Part shown: positions 38,039 through 45,532 of the stretch, piece by piece
Layout of the letters: the number at the start of each line of letters is the position of its first letter
Position numbering within the stretch: the first letter of the stretch is position 1
Assembly (NCBI RefSeq): GCF_000025225.2
Contig: NC_013895.2
Span: 1,054,001 to 1,118,000 of the forward strand
Length of the DNA stretch: 64,000 bases
DNA from: Mageeibacillus indolicus UPII9-5
GTDB lineage: Bacteria > Bacillota > Clostridia > Saccharofermentanales > Fastidiosipilaceae
Direction of reading: 5' to 3'
Position numbers and translations under genes: made by a program
Notes under the pieces: generated by a model
The model's database searches: none
Seen by the model: only the letters and a program-made list of their open reading frames with translations
What the model was told of the DNA's origin: nothing

Positions 38039-38078
38039 TATAGCTGTCTTATTTAAGGCAGCTATATTTTTATTTTTT
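38039..38078 (+). terminator. HU gene terminator
   Basis: TATAGCTG (38039-38046) pairs with CAGCTATA (38059-38066), with CTT/AAG inside, then a U-rich tail. 14 bases after the stop. Confidence 0.92.
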
Positions 38079-38142
38079 ATATAGAATATCTCATAATATA
38101 TAATCATTTAACATTAGCATAGATGGTCTGTAAGGTGGAATT

Positions 38143-38586
38143 ATGAGGATACCGTTAGTATTAGTCATAGACGGCCAAGGTGGTGGACTTGGCAAAGAAT
38201 TAATTGAGCAAGTAAGGATATATTTGCCGGCAGAAGAATTTTCATACACGCTTTTGGCATGTGGGACCAATTCGGCCGCTACCCAAAACATGTTGAAGTC
38301 CGGTGCCGACTTAGGCGCGACCGGAGAATCCGCCATTATTTATAATGCTCAAAAAGCTGACTACATTTTAGGTCCGGCCGGAATTTTATCCGCCAATTCT
38401 TTATTAGGTGAGCTTTCTCCTGCCATGGCCAACTCTATCGGCTCCTCAGAAGCAATTAAGTATATCGTTCCGATTAATAAGTGTCGGGTACGTATCGCCG
38501 ATGACAATTTACCTTTGCCGCAGCGCATTACCGACTGTGTAAAAATGTTTGTCAGTGATTTCAAATTTATGTTACAAAATTCATGA
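38143..38586 (+). CDS. DUF3842 family protein
   Basis: 147 residues, a family of unknown function almost confined to Clostridia. Starts LVLVIDGQGGGLGKELIEQV, a nucleotide-loop-like glycine run after a strand, with CGTNSAATQNMLKSGADLGATGES in the middle, the best conserved part. No membrane segment. Its stop overlaps the next gene (tRNA deaminase) by four bases; translational coupling hints at a role tied to translation, but that is inference. Confidence 0.85.
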   Translation: MRIPLVLVIDGQGGGLGKELIEQVRIYLPAEEFSYTLLACGTNSAATQNMLKSGADLGATGESAIIYNAQKADYILGPAGILSANSLLGELSPAMANSIGSSEAIKYIVPINKCRVRIADDNLPLPQRITDCVKMFVSDFKFMLQNS

Positions 38587-39098
38587 GTAGGTTGCAGCCA
38601 ACAGATCTTTCTACCTCTCCCCTCATCCCACGCTCGCCGGAATATTTTATGCGTCGAGCGCTTCACCAGGCCGCCTTGTCCGAGCGTAAAGGCGAAGCCC
38701 CCATAGGTGCAGTAATTGTTTATCAAGGACGCATCGTTGCCCACGGGCGCAATTCACGTCAAAACAGCAATCTGATCACTGGCCATGCCGAGATTTCCGC
38801 CATATTGCAAGCCGAACGCAAGCTTAAGAGCTGGCGGTTGCCCGAGTGTGATATTTATGTTACTTTAGAGCCGTGCATAATGTGTGCTGGAGCAATTCAG
38901 CAAGCTAGAATTCGTCATGTCTATTTCGGTGCATCCGATCCTAAAGGTGGGGCGGTGGTAAGTTGCGGAAATATTTTCGATCTACCCGGGCTTAATCACC
39001 ATGTTGGCTACACTGGTGCGATTCTGGCCGACGAATGCAGCACAGCTCTCAGCAACTTTTTTCGTAATTTGCGGCAAGCCAAATCAGGCAAACGGTGA
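38583..39098 (+). CDS. tadA: tRNA(Arg) adenosine-34 deaminase
   Basis: Makes inosine at the wobble base of tRNA-Arg(ACG). 171 residues of the cytidine-deaminase fold: zinc site HAE in TGHAEISAILQAERK, and PCIMCAGA with both cysteines (YVTLEPCIMCAGAIQ). The C-terminal tail is slightly longer than usual. Despite the symbol it has nothing to do with Tad pili. Coupled to DUF3842 upstream; mscL follows after 13 bases. Confidence 0.95.
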   Translation: MSRLQPTDLSTSPLIPRSPEYFMRRALHQAALSERKGEAPIGAVIVYQGRIVAHGRNSRQNSNLITGHAEISAILQAERKLKSWRLPECDIYVTLEPCIMCAGAIQQARIRHVYFGASDPKGGAVVSCGNIFDLPGLNHHVGYTGAILADECSTALSNFFRNLRQAKSGKR

Positions 39099-39111
39099 AA
39101 GGAGAGTCCGC

Positions 39112-39528
39112 ATGAAAAAGTTTATCAATGAATTCAAAAGTTTTATAATGCGCGGCAGCGTGATTGATATGGCCGTCGGTATTGTCGTCGGCGCCGCATT
39201 CACCACGGTGATCAATTCAGTGGTCAAGGATATAATCAATCCGGTTATCGGTTTCATACTAGCCGGTATCGACTTTGCCAATCTCAAAGCCGTTTTGGCT
39301 TCAGCCGAAGGTGCAAAGCCTGAAATAGCCATAACTTACGGCAATCTGATCAATGCCATAATAAATTTTATTATCGTCGCCTTTGTTTTATTCATAGTTC
39401 TTAAAATCTATAACAAAGCAAAATCAGTTCTTGAACATCAACAAGAAGCTACGGAAAACGCCAAACCTGCGACGCCAAGTGACAATGAACTGTTGGCAGC
39501 TATTTTGGATGAATTAAAAAAGCGCTGA
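39112..39528 (+). CDS. mscL: Large-conductance mechanosensitive channel
   Basis: Pentameric pore that opens on osmotic downshock. 138 residues: N-terminal amphipathic helix KKFINEFKSFIMRGSVIDMAV, TM1 through VIDMAVGIVVGAAFTTVINS, a periplasmic loop, TM2 in IINFIIVAFVLFIVLKIYNK, and a C-terminal helix (DNELLAAILDELKKR). The open frame extends to 39001 inside the deaminase gene; AAAGGAG before ATG 39112 decides the start. Confidence 0.97.
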   Translation: MKKFINEFKSFIMRGSVIDMAVGIVVGAAFTTVINSVVKDIINPVIGFILAGIDFANLKAVLASAEGAKPEIAITYGNLINAIINFIIVAFVLFIVLKIYNKAKSVLEHQQEATENAKPATPSDNELLAAILDELKKR

Positions 39529-39621
39529 CCGCCTACTTTACCACACTCCAATCCCGAATACCTATGTTGGGAGAGTTAAAAAGCAAGCAAGTTCAGCTGC
39601 CATATTTTGTAATGGAGAATT

Positions 39622-40185
39622 ATGTCTAAATTTGCTGAATCTGAAGTAATAGCCCGTTATGTTTTTTTGGCCCTGATTGCGGCCAAACCTGGATTGACCG
39701 ATGCCGATTTACTCAATACCTGTTGCGCATCAATGTATATGGATTATTTCACCTACTCACAGATCAAACAGGAAATGAAAGAAAAAAAATTGGCACAACT
39801 TTCTTTGCGCAAAAATGAATCTTTGCTCGCAGCTGACGGCGAGCCGTTACTGCGCTGGGATCTGACAGAGACCGGGAAGGAACTTTTGCATACGCTTAAT
39901 CCTACCATGCCTGATCCGGTGCTGAAATTTTTGGCTAATTTTTCTAACTCTAGGCAGTTTTTCGAAGAAGCGACAGCGAAAGTTTTGCCTTCCGGCTACG
40001 GCGACTATTGGGCAGTCTTGCAGTTACTAGATAATAATCGTCTGACTTTTGAATATCGTATAATTGTGCCCACAAGTGAGGCAGCGGAGGATCTGGGTAA
40101 ACGTTGGCGGCAAAATACGGCTGAATTGTACCGATATCTGGTAGATCCGTTTAATCGAAAAAACGACGATCCTAAACAGCCGTAA
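39622..40185 (+). CDS. DUF4364 family protein
   Basis: 187 residues of a Clostridia family related to PadR-like winged-helix regulators. The N-terminal half (VFLALIAAKPGLTDADLL, YFTYSQIKQEMKEKKLAQL, LTETGKELL) has the winged-helix layout; the rest is a mixed domain. Function unproven. Ribosome site TAATGGAG. Last gene of the plus-strand group that ends at the repeats near 40257. Confidence 0.8.
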   Translation: MSKFAESEVIARYVFLALIAAKPGLTDADLLNTCCASMYMDYFTYSQIKQEMKEKKLAQLSLRKNESLLAADGEPLLRWDLTETGKELLHTLNPTMPDPVLKFLANFSNSRQFFEEATAKVLPSGYGDYWAVLQLLDNNRLTFEYRIIVPTSEAAEDLGKRWRQNTAELYRYLVDPFNRKNDDPKQP

Positions 40186-40256
40186 TACAGCGAATATCTG
40201 AGTGAAGATCTGTATTGGATTGGATAAATTATACTTTAGAGCTATATTCCATGGAT

Positions 40257-40330
40257 AATAAGGCCAACAAGCCATAATAAGGCCAAGAGCCAAAATAAGG
40301 CCTTACAAGACGGATTTCGCTCATAAGGCC
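40257..40330. repeat. Interspersed short repeats, AATAAGGCC
   Basis: AATAAGGCC at 40257-40265, 40276-40284 and 40294-40302, plus CATAAGGCC at 40322-40330, with similar bases between the first three (CCAACAAGCC, CCAAGAGCC). Lies in the convergent gap between DUF4364 and the flavoprotein. Role unknown. Confidence 0.6.
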
Positions 40331-40456
40331 CATTTTTCAATTATGCAATTATGTGCATCTATGCCACGCGGTTATGTTTGTTCGCATTTACTCAACAACA
40401 GCAATGGGAGTTCAGTTGCTCCGACCGCCAAGCAGCATATGTTTTGTGAAACTGCT

Positions 40457-41656
40457 TTATTTGCAGAGCTCATCCATTTTATCCACAAAAGCGTTGGCAA
40501 ACTCATCGACACGCTCAAAATCCTTCTCGGTTGGCGCGCCCTTAACCATCAGCACCGGCAAAGTTTCTGTTTTTATCGCACTCAGGCCAGTTGTTAAAAA
40601 TTGTTCAGCTTTACTTGCCCAAGCATAAGAACTCATGAACCCGGCAACCTTTATTTTCGGCTTCAAGGTATTGACTACAGCAGCCGCATACAAACAAGCC
40701 GGATGCGGATTGACTAACACCGTAGGTGCCGCCAAGATAAGCCCCCCTGCTTCAACTAGATCACCGGCCATCTCACCAACAGCTACCGACATACTGTCGC
40801 GATGCGCCGCCAAGTTGTAGAGCGTGTACGGCATGTTGCGATCTTTCAAACGCAGAATTAAACGTTGAATCATTTCTTGCGTGCTAGAGTGCATTGAAAC
40901 ATAACCAATGACGGTTTTACGCTGTCTTTTGTCGCCTGTCCACTCTTCATATTTATCGAGAATGTCGGACGGATTGCGCCACAGCGGTCCGTGGGCGGCG
41001 GCGATTATGGAAGGATTAAGTTCTTTGACCCATTTTGTGTATTTTGCACATTGCGTTGAAAAAGGCATCATTATTTCTGCAAAATAATCGCGGGCGGCTC
41101 TTATCTGCAGTTTAACATCGTCGTTATACATTGAACCACAGGCCAAATGAGAACCAAACAGGTCTGAAGTGAAAATTATGTTGTCTTCTTCCAAAAATGC
41201 GGTTGTGTTATCCGGCCAATGCGCAAAGGGGATGCTACGGAAAACCAAAGTCTTACCGCCTAATTCCAGCTTGTCATTGTCTTTAACGAGCATATATTTT
41301 TCTTTGGGCAAATGCAAATGCAGCTCTGCCAATTCGGCGACTTTGGCTGTACCCACCAGCTGTGCGTCCGGCCAGCGTTGCAACATGAATGGCGTTCCGC
41401 CGGAGTGATCCTGTTCAGTGTGCAAATTAATAATATAATCTATCTTTTTAACTTGCAAATCCTCTAAATTTTTCAGCAAGTCAGCAATTTTTTCCGGCTC
41501 GACCGGATCGATTAGTGCGTTCGCCTTGGTACCTTGGATAAAATACGAATTGTAAGTCGTCCCATAGTGCAACGGCATTAATGCGTCGAACAATTCCCGA
41601 TCAAAGTGTTGAGCACCGACCGAATATACGTTATCGGTAATTTTTTCTAATGGCAT
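40457..41656 (-). CDS. FprA-type A flavoprotein (flavo-diiron oxidoreductase)
   Basis: Reduces O2 (or NO) to water (or N2O) in anaerobes, with electrons from rubredoxin. 399 residues: a beta-lactamase-like diiron domain with HTEQDHSGGTP (His-x-Glu-x-Asp-His), the second His in PFAHWPDN, SDLFGSHLACG and AAHGPLWR, then a flavodoxin-like domain (VIGYVSMHSSTQEMIQRL; FMN-phosphate loop is SMHSSTQ). ATG 41656 has AGGAGG. The rubredoxin gene lies 394 bp upstream on the same strand, so the pair likely works together. Confidence 0.94.
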   Translation of the reverse strand: MPLEKITDNVYSVGAQHFDRELFDALMPLHYGTTYNSYFIQGTKANALIDPVEPEKIADLLKNLEDLQVKKIDYIINLHTEQDHSGGTPFMLQRWPDAQLVGTAKVAELAELHLHLPKEKYMLVKDNDKLELGGKTLVFRSIPFAHWPDNTTAFLEEDNIIFTSDLFGSHLACGSMYNDDVKLQIRAARDYFAEIMMPFSTQCAKYTKWVKELNPSIIAAAHGPLWRNPSDILDKYEEWTGDKRQRKTVIGYVSMHSSTQEMIQRLILRLKDRNMPYTLYNLAAHRDSMSVAVGEMAGDLVEAGGLILAAPTVLVNPHPACLYAAAVVNTLKPKIKVAGFMSSYAWASKAEQFLTTGLSAIKTETLPVLMVKGAPTEKDFERVDEFANAFVDKMDELCK

Positions 41657-41720
41657 TTTTTCCTCCTATCGCCTGTTGTATTTGCAGTCAAACCACCTTG
41701 GCTAAGCCTTACGCGAGTCT

Positions 41721-41760
41721 TAAATGAGTCCAAATAAGTTCAAATGAGTTCAAATAAGTC
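41721..41760. repeat. Tandem 10-bp repeat, CAAATRAGTY x4
   Basis: Four consecutive decamers: TAAATGAGTC, CAAATAAGTT, CAAATGAGTT, CAAATAAGTC. It begins 65 bp before the flavoprotein start and thus sits where an operator would. The unit differs from the TTGTCG arrays, but the period is the same. Confidence 0.75.
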
Positions 41761-41865
41761 TCAAGCCAAACCGGCAAAATCAGCCCGGCTGCGTTCAAAA
41801 ATCAATATCCTCACTTATTTTACTACAAAACAAGTCATAAAATAATTTTAACTAAGCAAAATATT

Positions 41866-41890
41866 AAAGCCGCTCCATAGAGCGGCCTTT
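41866..41890 (-). terminator. Hairpin after the rubredoxin gene, probable terminator
   Basis: GCCGCTC (41869-41875) with GAGCGGC (41880-41886), four-base loop; on the minus strand it is followed by TTTAATATTTTG. Could end rubredoxin transcription, in part or fully, before the flavoprotein gene. Confidence 0.6.
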
Positions 41891-42049
41891 GTCTGTCCGA
41901 ATTCCACTCATATCGAAAATAAAGGTGAAATTCGCAATACTGCTTACCCGATTTAGCCGGATGCCGACCGAACTGATGCTGCCGTATTGGTGGCACTGCG
42001 GTGAAATAGTCTTAGCCACTCACGGCATCAAGCTGCCGTTCGCACTGAA

Positions 42050-42211
42050 CTAGTCAGCAACACTGAACTGATCCTTAGCAGCTCCGCACAACGGGCACAG
42101 CCAATCCTCCGGCAAATCAGCGAATGCAGTACCAGGTTCAATCCCATTGTCCTCGTCGCCCACTTCCGGATCGTAAATATAGCCGCACAGATCGCATACA
42201 TACTTAGTCAT
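42050..42211 (-). CDS. Rubredoxin
   Basis: 53-residue iron-Cys4 electron carrier. Translating the complement from ATG 42211 gives [18 protein letters not shown], then [18 protein letters not shown]; the two C-x2-C-G knuckles and the YIYDP and PEDWxCPxCG marks are exact for rubredoxin. AGGGAGAG is seven bases before the ATG. It should feed electrons to the flavo-diiron protein encoded downstream, an oxygen-defence pair in anaerobes. Confidence 0.96.
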   Translation of the reverse strand: MTKYVCDLCGYIYDPEVGDEDNGIEPGTAFADLPEDWLCPLCGAAKDQFSVAD

Positions 42212-42634
42212 TTTGTTTCTCTCCCTGTTTTTGTTTTACGTTTAACGTGTTTTACGTCTAGCACCAAAATTGCTACTGCCTGCGGTTCGCTACACCAGTC
42301 AAGCAATGGCAAATCATTATTAAAACTCCGCCTTAGATCAGAACAGACAGCTGACTGTAAACTGCCCTGTAGAACTGAACTGTAGAACCGACCTGTACAA
42401 ACCAGCTGCACCTCCAGCCCACACAGCCAAATAACTTTTTAAACTGCATTAGCTGTATGTCCAAAGCGGAATATAATTCTTGTTTCCAATAGTATTATAG
42501 CGCAAAGTAAAGTCTTTTTAGAAACACATGTGACGAAAACTTGTCGTCACCCCATGTCGTCTCTGCAATAAACACAGGTTTATCGTAAGTATTTGCCGTT
42601 TTCATCTTGCGTTTCATTCTTGCCGGCTCCAGGC
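42212..42634. other. 423-bp gap upstream of rubredoxin
   Basis: No convincing gene. On the minus strand GTGCTAGACG (42255-42264 complement) resembles the -10 block of metK and thiS and would serve rubredoxin with a 40-base leader; a TATAAT lies at 42494-42499 complement. A 21-bp inverted repeat, GTGACGA ... TCGTCAC, is at 42530-42550 and contains a full 0A-box match TGACGAA. A 67-codon frame ending on the rubredoxin ATG has no placed ribosome site. Confidence 0.45.
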
Positions 42635-42937
42635 TTAGGGCAAGACTATGGCTTTGCCTATTTTTCGCAACTCAAGATTGGGTAAATATAACGTGAACTT
42701 TCGTCCGATCACTTGAATAACCTCAGCTTTTAAAGCTGCAGCCATTGCTTCGGCCGCCTCGCGAGGAGTAACCGGGCAGGTCTTGAGAACCGTTGCCTTT
42801 ACCAACTCCCGCTTACTTAAATATTGCTGAAAAGTAGTTATATTGGCCGCATCAAGTCCGTCCTTGCCGATTTGAATCGCAGCCGGGATTTCAGTTGCTA
42901 GACCGCGTAAAAACGCTCTTTGTTTACCGGTTAACAT
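42635..42937 (-). CDS. yhbY: YhbY-type CRM-domain RNA-binding protein
   Basis: 100-residue protein that binds pre-50S particles. Single CRM fold: LTGKQRAFLRGLATEIPAAIQIGKDG at the N-terminus with the family's GKxGL-type loop (IGKDGLDAANI), then ELVKATVLKTCP and VIQVIGRKFTLYLPN. 81 bases after obg, the common Firmicutes order rplU-prp-rpmA-obg-yhbY. Confidence 0.95.
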   Translation of the reverse strand: MLTGKQRAFLRGLATEIPAAIQIGKDGLDAANITTFQQYLSKRELVKATVLKTCPVTPREAAEAMAAALKAEVIQVIGRKFTLYLPNLELRKIGKAIVLP

Positions 42938-43018
42938 TTATTTCTCCTTTAAAATTCCGGCATAAAAATACACCGTGAAAGTCTGATTTGCTAATGTATC
43001 GAAACAGCCGTCTTGCCT

Positions 43019-44287
43019 TTAAGGCACGTATTCAAATTCTATATCATATATATGAACTGTGTCGCCTTCTTTTATTCCGGCCGCAACCAATGCATCAATA
43101 ACACCCTTGGTTTTTAACAGACGTTGGAAATATTGCAAAGATTCGACATCCTCGAAATTGGTTGAATTAACCAAGTTTTCCGCCCACTTGCCAACTACGG
43201 CAAAACCGCCTGGCACAGCTTTTATGTTGAACAATTGCGCGTCATAAGTGTAAACCTTTGTCGCCAGCTCCGGTTGCGGGCGCAAGACAGTCTCCGGCAA
43301 CTCATCCAATAAAGCAGCTGCCCTTTGCATCAACTTATTCACACCTTCATGTATCGGGCCACAAATATCGAACACCTCATAGCCTTGCCCCTCAATTGCG
43401 GTATGGAAAGACTTAAGCTGCGCCTCTGTTGCTAAATCAATTTTGCTGGCCACAACCAATTGGTGACGCTTCGCCAAATCGCTGTCGAACTTGGCCAGTT
43501 CATTATTTATTTGTTTAAAATCATCCAGAGGATCACGACCTTCTGAGCCGCTGACATCAACCAGATGAAGCAATAGTCGTGTGCGTTCGATGTGACGGAG
43601 GAAATTATGACCTAAACCCAAGCCGTCCGAAGCGCCCTCAATAAGACCAGGGATATCAGCTATTGCAAAATGTTTTTCACCGACGGTACAAATGCCGAGA
43701 TTTGGTTCAAGTGTCGTGAAATGGTAGTCAGCAATTGCCGGTCTAGCCTCAGAAACCACCGAGAGTAAAGTTGATTTACCAACGTTAGGCATACCAATCA
43801 GACCGATATCTGCAAGCAATTTGAGCTCGATTATAACTTCCATTTCCGTCGCTGCCTCACCAGCTCGGGCAAAGTTAGGTGCCTGACGCACAGGGTTAGC
43901 GAAGCGGACATTTCCTTTGCCGCCTTTACCGCCTTCAGCAATTACTACTTCTTCACCATTGGCAGTGAAATCTGCCAACAGGCGACCGGTTTGGGCGTCT
44001 TTAATAATCGTGCCAACCGGAACTTTGACATATAGATCTGCGCCATTCTTACCAGTTTTGTTGCGTCTACCACCCATTTCGCCGTCCTCGGCCATATACT
44101 TTCGCTTATATCGAAAATCTTGTAAGGTTGATAAATTGGCATCAGCAACAAATATAACGCTGCCGCCGTCACCGCCGTCGCCACCATCCGGCCCCCCATT
44201 AGGAACGTATTTGGCGGTATGGAAACTAACCCTGCCGTCGCCACCTTTACCAGATTTTAAAAATATTTTGGCATAATCTATAAACAT
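43019..44287 (-). CDS. obg: GTPase Obg (CgtA)
   Basis: Ribosome-assembly and stress GTPase. 422 residues in three domains: glycine-rich Obg fold (GGDGRVSFHTAKYVPNGGPDGGDGGDG in part), G domain with GMPNVGKSTLLS, ADYHFTTLEPN, DIPGLIEGA and a G4 of VVASKID, and a C-terminal OCT domain ending DTVHIYDIEFEYVP. A terminator separates it from rpmA, so it may have its own promoter. Confidence 0.98.
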   Translation of the reverse strand: MFIDYAKIFLKSGKGGDGRVSFHTAKYVPNGGPDGGDGGDGGSVIFVADANLSTLQDFRYKRKYMAEDGEMGGRRNKTGKNGADLYVKVPVGTIIKDAQTGRLLADFTANGEEVVIAEGGKGGKGNVRFANPVRQAPNFARAGEAATEMEVIIELKLLADIGLIGMPNVGKSTLLSVVSEARPAIADYHFTTLEPNLGICTVGEKHFAIADIPGLIEGASDGLGLGHNFLRHIERTRLLLHLVDVSGSEGRDPLDDFKQINNELAKFDSDLAKRHQLVVASKIDLATEAQLKSFHTAIEGQGYEVFDICGPIHEGVNKLMQRAAALLDELPETVLRPQPELATKVYTYDAQLFNIKAVPGGFAVVGKWAENLVNSTNFEDVESLQYFQRLLKTKGVIDALVAAGIKEGDTVHIYDIEFEYVP

Positions 44288-44369
44288 AAAATCTCCTGCC
44301 AGAATCTCCTACTGTTACAATTTAAGCAGCATTTCCGCTACAGTCACGCCGTACTTAGCCGCTTAATTT

Positions 44370-44399
44370 AAAAAAGTCCGGTTGCTATAACCGGACTTT
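44370..44399 (-). terminator. Terminator after rpmA
   Basis: AAAGTCCGGTT (44389-44399 complement) with AACCGGACTTT (44373-44383 complement), five-base loop, followed by more U on the minus strand. Lies 21 bases after the L27 stop. Confidence 0.92.
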
Positions 44400-44419
44400 G
44401 ATCATCAAGACTTATATCT

Positions 44420-44704
44420 TTAAGCTTCAACCGGGTAAACACTAACCTGTTTACGGTCTTTGCCGAGTCGCTCGAACTTGACCTTACCGTCAGCGCGGGC
44501 ATAAAGTGTATCATCTGACCCGATTCCAACGTTAGTTCCTGGATGAACCTTAGTACCACGTTGTCTCACTAAGATGTTGCCGGCTAAGACGAACTGTCCG
44601 TCAGCACGCTTGGTTCCCAAACGTTTGCTTTCTGAATCACGACCGTTCTTGGTGCTACCGCCACCTTTTTTGTGAGCGAGTAATTGTAAATTGACTAAAA
44701 TCAT
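44420..44704 (-). CDS. rpmA: Ribosomal protein L27, with Prp-cleaved extension
   Basis: 94-residue component of the 50S peptidyl transferase region. The N-terminus is [24 protein letters not shown]: the nine residues before AHKKGGG are the Firmicutes extension that Prp must remove to expose the mature end (shown here only by its first and last parts). Core [20 protein letters not shown] is typical. GGAGGACACC precedes the ATG. Confidence 0.98.
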   Translation of the reverse strand: MILVNLQLLAHKKGGGSTKNGRDSESKRLGTKRADGQFVLAGNILVRQRGTKVHPGTNVGIGSDDTLYARADGKVKFERLGKDRKQVSVYPVEA

Positions 44705-44723
44705 GGTGTCCTCCTATTACAGA

Positions 44724-45056
44724 CTAATTAATCTTAACATATTCATCGCCATAGCTCAATTCGATCTGTTGTACAGCCAACTGTAGGCTACGCAGAATCA
44801 AATCGACATCATGTAACTTACCGGCATCAAGGCCATCGGTGCGAACCATGCAGGCAATGTTGCCATCCTCAACTTCGTAAGCAATCGGTACTTGCAATAT
44901 ATCTTGCAAAGTTCCAATCGTTCCTGTGCTCAAGGCCGTAAGGGCTGCACAAACGATATCCGGTTGACCGGGTTTGGCGTACCCTGCATGACCAACTAAA
45001 CTGAAACCGTTCAGTTGACTTTCCGCCGCTAGTGAATGAAATGTTACCGTAATCAC
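44724..45056 (-). CDS. prp: Ribosomal-processing cysteine protease Prp
   Basis: Cleaves the N-terminal extension of L27. 110 residues. The catalytic His lies in LVGHAGYAKPGQPDIVCAALTAL and the Cys 11 residues after (VCAA), the family's G-H-A-x(8-11)-D-[IL]-V-C-A signature (quoted in part). Start is GTG 45056 with a weak ribosome site, so it probably relies on coupling to rplU 21 bases upstream. Placed between rplU and rpmA as always in this family. Confidence 0.94.
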   Translation of the reverse strand: MITVTFHSLAAESQLNGFSLVGHAGYAKPGQPDIVCAALTALSTGTIGTLQDILQVPIAYEVEDGNIACMVRTDGLDAGKLHDVDLILRSLQLAVQQIELSYGDEYVKIN

Positions 45057-45077
45057 CGTCTTATTTTTTCGTATCGC

Positions 45078-45386
45078 TTATGCTTTAATCGCAGTTATGC
45101 GTACACGAGTGTACGGTTGACGATGTCCTTGTTTGCGACGAAAACCTTTCTTGGCTTTATACTTGAAAATAACAAGTTTCTTGCCTTTGCCTTGTTTCAC
45201 GATCTCGCCGGTTACTTTGGCCGCCTCAGCAGCCTCGCCCATGACCAATCCTGTTTCGGTTGAATAAGCTAAAACTTCGTTGAAATCAACTGTTGCACCG
45301 GATTCTCCGGCAATTTTCTCAACAAAGATTTCATCGCCTTCGGCAACTTTGTATTGTTTGCCGCCTGTTTTGATAATTGCGTACAT
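45078..45386 (-). CDS. rplU: Ribosomal protein L21
   Basis: 102 residues. YAIIKTGGKQYKVAEGD at the start and YKAKKGFRRKQGHRQPYTRV near the end match L21. The frame is open up to 45479, but AGGAGG before ATG 45386 sets the start and the extra residues lie in the leader. First gene of rplU-prp-rpmA. Confidence 0.98.
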   Translation of the reverse strand: MYAIIKTGGKQYKVAEGDEIFVEKIAGESGATVDFNEVLAYSTETGLVMGEAAEAAKVTGEIVKQGKGKKLVIFKYKAKKGFRRKQGHRQPYTRVRITAIKA

Positions 45387-45464
45387 ATTGTTCCTCCTGT
45401 AATCAGACTCGTCGATTTTTGGTTGCCACAACTGCTGGCATTGGAGACCGGAATCGAACGGTAC
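45387..45464 (-). promoter_or_regulatory. Candidate L21 leader RNA
   Basis: The 78-base leader contains GGTCTCCAATGCCA ... TGGCAACC, a hairpin with TGCCA/TGGCA and GGT/ACC arms, placed where Firmicutes carry the L21 autoregulatory leader. I cannot confirm the conserved core without a covariance model. Confidence 0.4.
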
Positions 45465-45470
45465 CACGAA

Positions 45471-45499
45471 ATTATACAATTTAGTGCTATCAAAGTCAA
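45471..45499 (-). promoter_or_regulatory. rplU operon promoter
   Basis: TTGACT (45494-45499), 17-bp spacer, TATAAT (45471-45476) on the minus strand. Confidence 0.88.
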
Positions 45500-45532
45500 C
45501 TGTTCAAGTTACGTGGTAAGCTGCGTCTGAAG

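Larger units (their letters stand above)
41657..42049. other. 393-bp gap between flavoprotein and rubredoxin
   Basis: No gene seen. It holds a tandem 10-bp repeat at 41721-41760 and a strong hairpin at 41866-41890; the remainder is AT-rich and plain. Confidence 0.6.

Noticed and set aside
38583-39098. Counting this tadA as part of the Tad pilus system
   Set aside because: It is the zinc tRNA deaminase (HAE and PCxxC motifs); only the symbol is shared.
40257-40330. CRISPR array
   Set aside because: Units are only 9 bp with uneven spacing, and no cas gene is in the window.
42208-42411. 67-codon minus-strand frame ending on the rubredoxin ATG
   Set aside because: Begins with GTG directly on a GGAGG with no spacing, shows no domain, and its bases include a repeated CTGTAGAAC; probably chance.
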